Shown here one piece after another: positions 45,418 to 52,086 of a stretch of DNA of 64,000 nt. The position numbers and the translations under genes are program-made. This DNA comes from Desulfurellales bacterium (GTDB lineage Bacteria > Campylobacterota_A > Desulfurellia > Desulfurellales > Hippeaceae): assembly GCA_027035575.1 (NCBI GenBank), contig JALVUQ010000086.1, positions 27,358 through 91,357 on the forward strand, in the 5' to 3' direction. The notes beneath the pieces are model-generated. The model had not been told where the DNA came from. It did not search any database and saw nothing but the letters and a program-made list of their open reading frames with translations. Positions within the stretch are counted from its first letter, which is position 1. Each line of letters begins with the position of its first letter.

Positions 45418-45448
45418 TGGTTTAGATTATGAATAAAGGAGTAAATAA

Positions 45449-46327
45449 ATGAAAGGTATAATACTTGCCGGAGGTAACGGCACAAGGCTATATCCTGCAA
45501 CACTGCCCGTTGTAAAACAGCTTCTTCCGATTTATGACAAACCTATGATTTATTATCCTCTGTCTGTTTTAATGCTTGCAGGTATTAGAGATATACTTAT
45601 AATTTCGACTCCAAAGGATTTGGTTAGATTTGAAGAGCTTTTTGGAGACGGCTCAAAATTTGGTATGAATTTTAGCTATAAAGTCCAAGAACAACCGAGA
45701 GGGCTTGCCGATGCTTTTATTGTAGGTGAAGAATTTCTTGACAGTGATTCCGTATGTCTTGTGCTCGGCGATAATATTTTTTACGGGCACGGTTTTACGG
45801 CAATGCTCAAAGAGAGTATGGATATGGCTCAGAATGAAAATAGAGCCGTAATATTCGGCTATTATGTTAAAAATCCCAAGCAGTATGGTGTTATAGAGTT
45901 TGATAAAAGCGGCAATGTTGTAGGGATAGAGGAAAAACCAATAGAACCAAAAAGCAACTACGCCGCCGTAGGGTTGTATTTTTATCCGAATGATGTTGTT
46001 GAAAAAGCAAAAGCAGTTAAACCAAGCACAAGGGGTGAGCTTGAGATAACAACGCTGAATCAGATGTATTTGGAAGAAAACAGGCTGAAGGTTGAGCTTA
46101 TGGGGCGCGGATATGCCTGGCTTGATACCGGAACTTTTGATAATCTTTTAGATGCATCAAGATTTATCCAAACAATTGAAAAAAGGCAGGGCTTGAAAAT
46201 AGGCTGTATTGAAGAGATAGCATATGCAAACGGATGGATTGATAAAAATCAGCTAAAAAAACTTGCTGAGCCTTTGATGAAAAGCGGATATGGGGAGTAT
46301 TTGGTTGAATTGGTGGATAGCGGTTAG
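45449..46327 (+). CDS. rmlA: Glucose-1-phosphate thymidylyltransferase
   Basis: 292 residues. RmlA makes dTDP-glucose, the first step to dTDP-L-rhamnose. [19 protein letters not shown] is the nucleotide-binding signature and [39 protein letters not shown] follow. Length and motifs are normal. The last residues (LVDSG and the TAG stop) are read from the start of the flanking GGTTRGT-type repeat and differ from the usual RmlA end, so the repeat supplies the stop codon. Confidence 0.96.
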   Translation: MKGIILAGGNGTRLYPATLPVVKQLLPIYDKPMIYYPLSVLMLAGIRDILIISTPKDLVRFEELFGDGSKFGMNFSYKVQEQPRGLADAFIVGEEFLDSDSVCLVLGDNIFYGHGFTAMLKESMDMAQNENRAVIFGYYVKNPKQYGVIEFDKSGNVVGIEEKPIEPKSNYAAVGLYFYPNDVVEKAKAVKPSTRGELEITTLNQMYLEENRLKVELMGRGYAWLDTGTFDNLLDASRFIQTIEKRQGLKIGCIEEIAYANGWIDKNQLKKLAEPLMKSGYGEYLVELVDSG

Positions 46328-46357
46328 TGAATAGTGATTGGTGGATAGTGGATAGTG
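46317..46357 (+). repeat. GGTTRGT-family repeat, left arm of IVP cassette 1
   Basis: GGTTAGTGAATAGTGATTGG followed by TGGATAGTGGATAGTG. It provides the stop of rmlA and the GTG start of the four-helix-bundle gene. It is related as an inverted repeat to 46732-46794: 27 of 36 positions match by my hand alignment. Confidence 0.7.
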
Positions 46358-46708
46358 AAAGATTATAAAGAGTTGGATGTGTGGCAAAGAGCCATAAAAT
46401 TAGTTAAAAATATCTATGAAATAGTAGAACAATTCCCCAAAAAAGAAACTTATGCTTTATCTGACCAGGTAAGAAGAAGTTCTGTTTCTATACCAAGCAA
46501 TATTGCCGAAGGGTTTACGAGAAGCTCCACTAAAGAATTTATTCACTTTCTTTATATAGCTTTAGGAAGTGCGAGCGAGTTAGAAACTCAAATAATAATT
46601 GCAAAAGAAGTGGGTTATATGGACAATATCAATAATCTGATAGATGATTTGGCTGTAATAAAAAAGATGATTAATTCTTTGATAAGCTCTTTAAAAAGAA
46701 GGTTATAA
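46355..46708 (+). CDS. Four-helix-bundle protein (23S rRNA intervening-sequence protein family)
   Basis: 117 residues. YKELDVWQRAIKLVKNIYEI, LSDQVRRSSVSIPSNIAEGF and FIHFLYIALGSASELETQII are the signature segments of the TIGR02436/S23 family, small proteins first found in intervening sequences of 23S rRNA genes and related to the Avd accessory protein of diversity-generating retroelements. They form pentameric bundles and probably bind nucleic acid; a cellular role is unproven. Here it is inserted between rmlA and rmlC, between inverted copies of a repeat. The GTG start lies in the left repeat; no ATG gives the conserved N-terminus. Confidence 0.88.
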   Translation: MKDYKELDVWQRAIKLVKNIYEIVEQFPKKETYALSDQVRRSSVSIPSNIAEGFTRSSTKEFIHFLYIALGSASELETQIIIAKEVGYMDNINNLIDDLAVIKKMINSLISSLKRRL

Positions 46709-46731
46709 ATGAAACCTTTTATCTTGTTTTT

Positions 46732-46794
46732 CCAGCCATTCACCAACCACCAGCCACTATTCTCTATTCACCAACCACTAATCACCAAACACTA
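46732..46794 (-). repeat. GGTTRGT-family repeat, right arm of IVP cassette 1
   Basis: On the plus strand: CACCAACCACCAGCCACTAT, CTATTCACCAACCACTAATC and ACCAAACACTA. It is the reverse complement type of the left arm at 46317-46357, so a transcript of the cassette could fold into a long imperfect stem. Confidence 0.7.
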
Positions 46795-46809
46795 AAACCG
46801 GAGGTTTGC

Positions 46810-47358
46810 ATGCCATTCGAATTTTTAAAAACAGAAATACCGGAGGTTGTACTTGTTAAACCGAAGGTGTTTAAGGATGACAGGGGGTTTTTTATGGAAA
46901 CGTATAAAAAATCCGAGTTTGAACGGGCGGGTATTACAACAAATTTTGTTCAGGATAACCACTCAAAATCCACAAAATATGTTTTAAGAGGGCTGCACTT
47001 TCAAAAAGAGCCGTTTGGGCAGGGAAAATTGGTTAGATGCATAAGAGGAAAAATATTTGATGTAGCAGTAGATATAAGAAAAGAGAGCCCTACATTCAAA
47101 AGATGGGTGGGCTTTGAGTTAACAGAAGAAAATAAACAAATGCTCTGGATTCCAAGGGGGTTTGCGCACGGATTTTTGACGCTGTCGGATGAAGCTGAAA
47201 TTATTTATAAAGTTTCAGATAACGAATATTCGCCAAAAAGCGATGCAGGCATTATTTGGAATGACCCGGAAATAAATATAAACTGGCCTATAGATAGAGA
47301 GCCTATATTGTCCGGAAAGGACAAACTCTTACCCAAACTTGTAGAATGCGAGGTTTAG
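46810..47358 (+). CDS. rmlC: dTDP-4-dehydrorhamnose 3,5-epimerase
   Basis: 182 residues, cupin fold. Catalytic His/Lys motifs are LRGLHFQKEPFGQGKLVRCI and WIPRGFAHGFLTLSD. RmlC epimerises dTDP-4-keto-6-deoxyglucose at C3 and C5. GGAGG precedes the ATG. It stands between the two four-helix-bundle cassettes, so the usual tight rml gene order is interrupted on both sides. Confidence 0.96.
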   Translation: MPFEFLKTEIPEVVLVKPKVFKDDRGFFMETYKKSEFERAGITTNFVQDNHSKSTKYVLRGLHFQKEPFGQGKLVRCIRGKIFDVAVDIRKESPTFKRWVGFELTEENKQMLWIPRGFAHGFLTLSDEAEIIYKVSDNEYSPKSDAGIIWNDPEININWPIDREPILSGKDKLLPKLVECEV

Positions 47359-47430
47359 GATTTGGGATTTAGGATTTGGGATTTGGGATTTGGGATTTGG
47401 GATTTAGGATTTAGGTGGAGGGATTTAGTG
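47351..47430 (+). repeat. GGATTTR heptamer array with G-quadruplex motif, left arm of IVP cassette 2
   Basis: About ten units of GGATTTG or GGATTTA. Four consecutive GGG runs at 47378-47380, 47385-47387, 47392-47394 and 47399-47401 are each separated by ATTT, the textbook G3N4 quadruplex pattern, on the mRNA strand. The end of the array supplies the GGAGG ribosome binding site for the next gene. Confidence 0.8.
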
Positions 47431-47787
47431 ATGAATTATGAAGGATTAAATGTTTTTAAAGAATCACATAAATTTGTTTTAGAAATATATGATATCACCA
47501 AGTCTTTCCCGAAAGAGGAAAAATTCAGGTTAATTGACCAACTGATAAGAGCATCTTACTCCATACCATCAAATATTGCGGAAGGCAGTAGCAGAAACAC
47601 CACAAAAGATTATATAAACTTTTTATATATGGCAAGAGGCAGTGCAAGTGAGGTTAAGTATTTTTTGTTATTATCAAATGATTTAAATTATATTAGCAGT
47701 GATAAGTACGAAGCCTTAAAAAATAGAATTGAGAATATTGCTAAAATGTTAAACGGACTAATAAATTCATTGAAAGGAAAAATATGA
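47431..47787 (+). CDS. Second four-helix-bundle protein (23S IVP family)
   Basis: 118 residues. YEGLNVFKESHKFVLEIYDI, QLIRASYSIPSNIAEGSSRN and YINFLYMARGSASEVKYFLL mark the same family as the protein at 46355, though the two are clearly diverged and not recent duplicates. I start at the ATG at 47431; the frame is open 69 bases further upstream only because GGATTTG repeats have no stop codons. The stop overlaps the rmlB start (ATGATGA), so IVP and rmlB are translationally coupled. Confidence 0.87.
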   Translation: MNYEGLNVFKESHKFVLEIYDITKSFPKEEKFRLIDQLIRASYSIPSNIAEGSSRNTTKDYINFLYMARGSASEVKYFLLLSNDLNYISSDKYEALKNRIENIAKMLNGLINSLKGKI

Positions 47788-48965
47788 TGAATAAAACAAC
47801 AAAAAAATTGAGAGCTCAGGATTCAGGAAACAGCGAAAAAGAAACACAGACCCCTAAACCCTCTATCCGAAACCCAAAATCCATACTTGTAACCGGAGGC
47901 GCAGGTTTTATAGGAAGTGAATTTGTAAGACAAGCCGTTAAAAAAAATTCAAGAGTTGTGGTTATTGACAAACTTACATACGCCGGTGATTTGGAAAGAA
48001 TAAAGGGTGCTACCGAAAAAGTAACGTTTTATAAAGCCGACATAACTAACAAGGAGTTCATAGAACATATTTTTGAAAAAGAGAAACCTGATGTTGTTGT
48101 TCACTTTGCAGCGGAAAGCCATGTTGACAGGAGCATTATAGATGCCGCGCCCTTTATAAAAACGAACATAGAAGGAACTCAGGTTTTGCTTGATGCCGCA
48201 AAACGCCTATGGCTTTCAAAGGAAGGATTTGGGATGAAGGATTTAGGGTTTAGGGTGAAGGATTTAGGGGTTGAGGATAGCGGTGATATGGATAAATCAA
48301 ACCAAAAACCCATATTTATAAATATAGCAACCGACGAGGTTTATGGTGAATTGGGGGTAAACGGACAATTTTATGAAACAACACCTCTAAATCCGAATTC
48401 TCCCTACTCAGTCAGTAAAACCTCTGCCGATATGCTTGGCAGGGCTTATTTTAGGACTTTTGGATTGCCGGTTATTACCTTGAGACCATCCAATAATTAC
48501 GGTTATTGGCAGTATCCTGAAAAACTTATACCTGTGGTCATATTAAAAGCTTTGAATAATGAAAAAATACCTGTTTACGGGAAAGGCGAAAATATTAGAG
48601 AATGGCTCTATGTAGCAGATTGTGTTGAAGCTATATTATCCGTTATAGAAAAAGGGAAGCCCGGAGAGATATACAATATAGGAAGCGGATTTGAAAAGAA
48701 GAATATAGATGTTGTAAAATCTATTTTGAGAATACTTAACAAATCGGAAGATTTAATCACATTTGTAAAAGATAGGCCGGGACACGATTTTAGGTATTCC
48801 CTGAACACAGATAAAATTAACAACGAAATCGGATGGTGTGCAAAAACTGATTTTGAAACAGGTATGGAAATGACGGTTAAGTGGTATCTTGATAATATGG
48901 ATTGGGTGAACAAAAAACTGGATTATTTGAGAAGATATTGGGAAGTAGTGTATAGTAGTATATAG
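47784..48965 (+). CDS. rmlB: dTDP-glucose 4,6-dehydratase with repeat-encoded extension and insertion
   Basis: 393 residues, about 50-60 more than usual. The extended SDR core is intact: ILVTGGAGFIGSEF (34-47), FAAESHVDRS, IATDEVYGELG with the catalytic Asp-Glu, and YSVSKTSADML (Tyr-xxx-Lys). The extra length is in two places. Residues 1-33 precede the normal start and include TPKPSIRNPKS, the translation of a reversed GGATTTR repeat. About residues 146-168 (EGFGMKDLGFRVKDLGVEDS) translate a forward copy in a loop that naturally varies. The C-terminus YSSI and its TAG also come from the next repeat. Confidence 0.94.
   Translation: MMNKTTKKLRAQDSGNSEKETQTPKPSIRNPKSILVTGGAGFIGSEFVRQAVKKNSRVVVIDKLTYAGDLERIKGATEKVTFYKADITNKEFIEHIFEKEKPDVVVHFAAESHVDRSIIDAAPFIKTNIEGTQVLLDAAKRLWLSKEGFGMKDLGFRVKDLGVEDSGDMDKSNQKPIFINIATDEVYGELGVNGQFYETTPLNPNSPYSVSKTSADMLGRAYFRTFGLPVITLRPSNNYGYWQYPEKLIPVVILKALNNEKIPVYGKGENIREWLYVADCVEAILSVIEKGKPGEIYNIGSGFEKKNIDVVKSILRILNKSEDLITFVKDRPGHDFRYSLNTDKINNEIGWCAKTDFETGMEMTVKWYLDNMDWVNKKLDYLRRYWEVVYSSI
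47850..47888 (-). repeat. Reversed GGATTTR repeat inside the rmlB 5' end, right arm of IVP cassette 2
   Basis: CCCCTAAACCCTCTATCCG followed by AAACCCAAAATCC is the reverse complement of GGATTTTGGGTTTCGGATAG and GGGTTTAGGGG. Together with the forward array at 47351 it places IVP gene 2 between inverted repeats. It is translated as part of RmlB. Confidence 0.65.
48225..48282 (+). repeat. GGATTTR-type repeat within rmlB coding sequence
   Basis: GGATTTGGGATGAAGGATTT, AGGGTTTAGGGTGAAGGATT and TAGGGGTTGAGGATAG. It keeps the rmlB reading frame and encodes a Gly/Asp/Lys-rich loop just before the TDEVYG active-site motif. Confidence 0.7.
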
Positions 48966-49108
48966 TGGTTGGTGGTTAGTGGTTGGTGGTTGGTGGTTAG
49001 TGGTTGGTGGTTGGTGGTTAGTGGTTGGTGGTTGGTGGTTAGTGATTAGTGGAGTGGGTGAGTAGGTGAGTAGTTTAGTAGATTAGTGGGTAGAGATTAG
49101 TGTGGAAA
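48961..49108 (+). repeat. GGTTRGT heptamer array with 21-bp higher-order period
   Basis: About 12 regular heptamers from 48965 to 49053 follow the order GGTTAGT, GGTTGGT, GGTTGGT, repeated three times, then decay into GAGTGGGTGAGTAGG. Every TTAGT unit supplies a TAG, and because seven is not a multiple of three the array closes all three frames. Runs of GG could also form two-tetrad quadruplexes. Confidence 0.85.
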
Positions 49109-49127
49109 GGCGGCAAAGGAAAGGAAG

Positions 49128-49496
49128 ATGGAAAAAGCATTTAAGAAATATGAAAAACAGGATTATATGAGATTTATTGCAGAAGCCATTGAGGGAATTG
49201 TGAATAACGACTGTTTAGTAATATTTTTCGGTTCAATACTCGATAAAAGATTTAATAGAACATCCGACATAGATGTGGCAATATTTTGCAAAAACGGCTT
49301 ATCATCCGATAAATATTTGAGAATTTTGGATGAATTGGAAAAGCTGCCCATATTAAGAAAAGTAGATTTTATTAATTTACACAATGTAAAAGACGCAGAA
49401 CTCGCAAAAGAGATTATTAAAGGTGGTAAAATATGGAAAAATATACCAGAGCTTTTGAGCGATTTAAAAAAGCATTTGGAAAATTTAGAGAGGTAA
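49128..49496 (+). CDS. MNT-type nucleotidyltransferase (minimal, MntA-like)
   Basis: 122 residues with the minimal nucleotidyltransferase signature: FFGSILDKRFNRTSDIDVAI, that is GS, then SDIDVA carrying two catalytic Asp. Such proteins pair with HEPN proteins; several pairs act as toxin-antitoxin modules in which the MNT protein adds AMP to the HEPN RNase. The partner overlaps it by 64 bases. AAAGGAAAGGAAG precedes the ATG. It lies in the rml operon between heptamer repeat arrays. Confidence 0.88.
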   Translation: MEKAFKKYEKQDYMRFIAEAIEGIVNNDCLVIFFGSILDKRFNRTSDIDVAIFCKNGLSSDKYLRILDELEKLPILRKVDFINLHNVKDAELAKEIIKGGKIWKNIPELLSDLKKHLENLER

Positions 49497-49843
49497 TAGA
49501 AAACCCGGCTATTCCGGATTTTTTCAAAGAAGAGTTTATTATAGAGATAACGACCAAGAGGTTTGAATATACCTATGAAGCTATGTGGAAATCGGTGAAA
49601 GAATTTTTAAGGCTGCGCGGGATTGAGTGCAATTCTCCAAGGTCGTGCTTTGGGGAATTAATAAAAGAAGGTGTAATTTCCGAAGATTATGAAGGTATTT
49701 TGGCTGATATGATTGTATTAAGAAATTCACTTGTACATATTTATGACGAACAGAGGGCAAAGGAGATATACCAAGAGATAGAAAACAAAAATGTGCTGGA
49801 GATTTTTGGCTTGGTTTTGGAAGCATTGAATAGTAGTGAATAG
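49433..49843 (+). CDS. HEPN-like protein, HI0074 family (partner of MNT)
   Basis: 136 residues, all helical. RFEYTYEAMWKSVKEFLRLR and DMIVLRNSLVHIYDE carry the HI0074/HEPN pattern; R-N-S-L-V-H corresponds to the Rx4H motif of HEPN RNases. HI0074-type proteins are also called nucleotidyltransferase substrate-binding proteins, so RNase toxicity is not certain. The last residues NSSE and the TAG stop are read from the following GGTTRGT-type repeat. Confidence 0.85.
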   Translation: MEKYTRAFERFKKAFGKFREVIENPAIPDFFKEEFIIEITTKRFEYTYEAMWKSVKEFLRLRGIECNSPRSCFGELIKEGVISEDYEGILADMIVLRNSLVHIYDEQRAKEIYQEIENKNVLEIFGLVLEALNSSE

Positions 49844-49960
49844 TGAATAGTGATTAGTGATTAGTGGTTAGTGATTGGGTAAGTAATTAAGTGGTTGAGT
49901 AGTCAAATGGGTGAGTAGGTAAGAGGGTTAGTGGATGAGTTGGAAAATGGTTGAATTGGG
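49828..49960 (+). repeat. Degenerate GGTTRGT repeat after the MNT/HEPN pair
   Basis: TAGTAGTGAATAGTGAATAG, TGATTAGTGATTAGTGGTTA and weaker copies up to about 49960. Same orientation as the array at 48961, so the MNT/HEPN pair is bracketed by direct repeats, unlike the IVP genes. Confidence 0.65.
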
Positions 49961-49994
49961 TATTTTTTTATATGGTGTATTTTGAAAATTTAAC

Positions 49995-50023
49995 TTGCAA
50001 ATTGCACCTATTTGCTTTAAATT
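49995..50023 (+). promoter_or_regulatory. Possible promoter of the AAA ATPase gene, leaderless layout
   Basis: TTGCAA (49995-50000), 17 bases, TAAATT (50018-50023), then six bases to the ATG at 50030, with no ribosome binding site. Same spacing as at 15253 and 28974, though the -10 match is weaker. Confidence 0.4.
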
Positions 50024-50029
50024 AAGTTT

Positions 50030-51211
50030 ATGATAAAAAGAAAAATTGAGTCTGTACTGAAGAAGTTATCCAAACAATATCCGGTGATAACAATCACAGG
50101 ACCAAGGCAAAGCGGAAAAACAACTCTTTGCAAAAACGCTTTCTCGTATTACAGATATGTAAATTTGGAGGCTATAGATACAAGACAATTTGCCAAAGAT
50201 GACCCAAGGGGTTTTCTTGAGCAGTACAATAATCATATTATATTCGACGAAATCCAAAGAGCGCCCGAGCTACTTTCTTATCTGCAAGTCATTATCGATG
50301 AAAAAAAAGAGCCGGGGCAGTTTATTATCACGGGAAGTCAGCAGTTTGAGATAATGAGCAATATAACGCAGACGCTTGCCGGAAGAACAGCTTTGTTGAA
50401 GCTGCTTCCTTTTAGTATATCCGAAATACAAGGCAGCTATAACCTTGATTCTATTGACAAACTAATCTTAACTGGTTTTTACCCGCGTATCTATGATTTG
50501 TCATTGAACCCGACACAGGCTTTGGGAGATTATCTTATTACATACGTGGAGCGTGATTTAAGACAGCTTGCGGCAATAAAGGATTTGAGTCTCTTTGAAA
50601 AATTTTTGAAGTTATGCGCTGGCAGAATAGGGCAAATACTTAATTTGCAAAGCCTTGCAAATGATGTCGGTATATCACACACAACCGTGAGGTCTTGGAT
50701 AAGTTTGCTTGAAGCTAGTTATATTGTGTTTTTGTTAAAACCGTGGCACGGAAATGTTTCAAAAAGGCTGATAAAATCACCTAAGCTGTATTTCTATGAT
50801 GTAGGTCTTGCAAGCTACCTGCTTGGGCTTGAAAATGAAAAGCAAGTATCAAGAGACCCTTTAAGGGGCAATCTTTTTGAAAATCTTGTTTTAATGGAAA
50901 TTCTTAAATACAGGTTCAATAGAGGCAAAAGGAGCAATCTATACTTCTATCGTGACAGCAAAGGCAACGAGGTTAATATAATATACGAAATCGGAAGGGA
51001 TTTGTTTCCGATAGAGGTTAAGGCTGGTGCCACCGTAACAAATGAATATTTCAAAGGCATAAAAAAGTTTTTTAAAATATACAATCACACGCCTTGGGGC
51101 GGAGCGGTTGTTTATGGCGGCAAAGAGCCGCAATTGAGAACAAATATTAAAGTTGTTACAATATGGGAGATTGAAGAAATGCTAAAAAACCTTGAAGAAT
51201 CAATTAATTAA
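50030..51211 (+). CDS. AAA-family ATPase with DUF4143 domain
   Basis: 393 residues. Walker A ITGPRQSGKTTLCK and Walker B HIIFDEIQRAPELL lie in the N-terminal ATPase; FIITGSQQFEIM is the sensor region. The C-terminal DUF4143 domain (about 200-393; SLANDVGISHTTVRSWISLL and NEVNIIYEIGRDLFPIEVKA) includes a winged-helix-like part and a restriction-enzyme-like D...E.K pattern. Such ATPases are widespread, often mobile, and their role is unknown. It has no evident link to sugar synthesis and sits as an insertion before rmlD. Confidence 0.88.
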   Translation: MIKRKIESVLKKLSKQYPVITITGPRQSGKTTLCKNAFSYYRYVNLEAIDTRQFAKDDPRGFLEQYNNHIIFDEIQRAPELLSYLQVIIDEKKEPGQFIITGSQQFEIMSNITQTLAGRTALLKLLPFSISEIQGSYNLDSIDKLILTGFYPRIYDLSLNPTQALGDYLITYVERDLRQLAAIKDLSLFEKFLKLCAGRIGQILNLQSLANDVGISHTTVRSWISLLEASYIVFLLKPWHGNVSKRLIKSPKLYFYDVGLASYLLGLENEKQVSRDPLRGNLFENLVLMEILKYRFNRGKRSNLYFYRDSKGNEVNIIYEIGRDLFPIEVKAGATVTNEYFKGIKKFFKIYNHTPWGGAVVYGGKEPQLRTNIKVVTIWEIEEMLKNLEESIN

Positions 51212-51228
51212 TAAAGAGATGTAATAAA

Positions 51229-52086
51229 ATGAGATACTTGATTGTTGGCAAGAACGGACAGCTCGGAAGGGAATTTATAAAATGGTTAAGTGGCGGATTG
51301 GTTAAGTCGTTGAACGGGAAAAAGGTTGAGTGGGAAAGTGTCGGAAGTAAAGAATGCGATATTTCGAATTTAAGCCAAGTCCTTAATTTGTTTGAAAGTA
51401 TAAAACCAGATGTTGTTATAAACTGTGCGGCTTATAATTTTGTTGATAAAGCCGAAGTTGATTATATAAACGCCTTCAAAGTCAATGCCATCGGAGTAAG
51501 AAACCTTGCCTTCACCTGCAAAAAACATAACGCTTTTTTGGTTCATTACGGCACGGACTATGTATTTGACGGTAAAAAAGAGGGATTATATACCGAAGAT
51601 GACGAGCCAAACCCCATAAATCAATACGCAAAATCAAAATTAGCAGGAGAGATTTTATTGAAGGAAGAAACGGATGATTATCTTATATTTAGGGTAAGCT
51701 GGGTTTATGGAGAAGGTAAAAACAATTTCATATATAAGCTACTGCAGTGGGTAAAAAGTCAGGCATATTTAAAAATTGCCTATGATGAGTTTTCAGTTCC
51801 TACATCAACGAGAACTATAACCGATATCACTTTAAAAGCTATAGATAATGGTTTAAAGGGTTTATCCCATTTAACAAACTCGGGCTACGCTTCAAGATAC
51901 GAATGGGCAAAAGAGACATTAAAAACAAAGAAAATAGACAAATTTATATATCCGGCATCAAAAGAAATGTTTAATTTACCAGCTAAAAGACCGGGTTTTT
52001 CTGCTATGAGCAATGAGAGGATATCAAAAGAACTGAGTGTAAAGATTCCCACTTGGCAATGGGAACTAAGGAATTTTCTTAGGTGA
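51229..52086 (+). CDS. rmlD: dTDP-4-dehydrorhamnose reductase
   Basis: 285 residues. RmlD reduces dTDP-4-keto-L-rhamnose to dTDP-L-rhamnose. Rossmann start YLIVGKNGQLGREFIKWL, CAAYNFVDKAE, HYGTDYVFDGKKEG and the Tyr-xxx-Lys pair in NQYAKSKLAGE are all present. It completes the rmlACBD set of the operon, split from rmlB by about 2.2 kb of inserted genes. It overlaps wzx by 4 bases. Confidence 0.94.
   Translation: MRYLIVGKNGQLGREFIKWLSGGLVKSLNGKKVEWESVGSKECDISNLSQVLNLFESIKPDVVINCAAYNFVDKAEVDYINAFKVNAIGVRNLAFTCKKHNAFLVHYGTDYVFDGKKEGLYTEDDEPNPINQYAKSKLAGEILLKEETDDYLIFRVSWVYGEGKNNFIYKLLQWVKSQAYLKIAYDEFSVPTSTRTITDITLKAIDNGLKGLSHLTNSGYASRYEWAKETLKTKKIDKFIYPASKEMFNLPAKRPGFSAMSNERISKELSVKIPTWQWELRNFLR

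Noticed and set aside
46355..46708. Avd protein of a diversity-generating retroelement
   Set aside because: No reverse transcriptase, template repeat or variable-repeat pair is in the window; the protein fits the standalone 23S-IVP group.
47362..47430. N-terminal extension of IVP protein 2 (repeat-encoded Gly/Phe/Trp/Asp text)
   Set aside because: It is only the stop-free translation of GGATTTR repeats; the family N-terminus begins at the ATG at 47431 with GGAGG before it.
48961..49108. CRISPR array
   Set aside because: The units are contiguous 7-bp repeats without unique spacers, and no cas genes are near.
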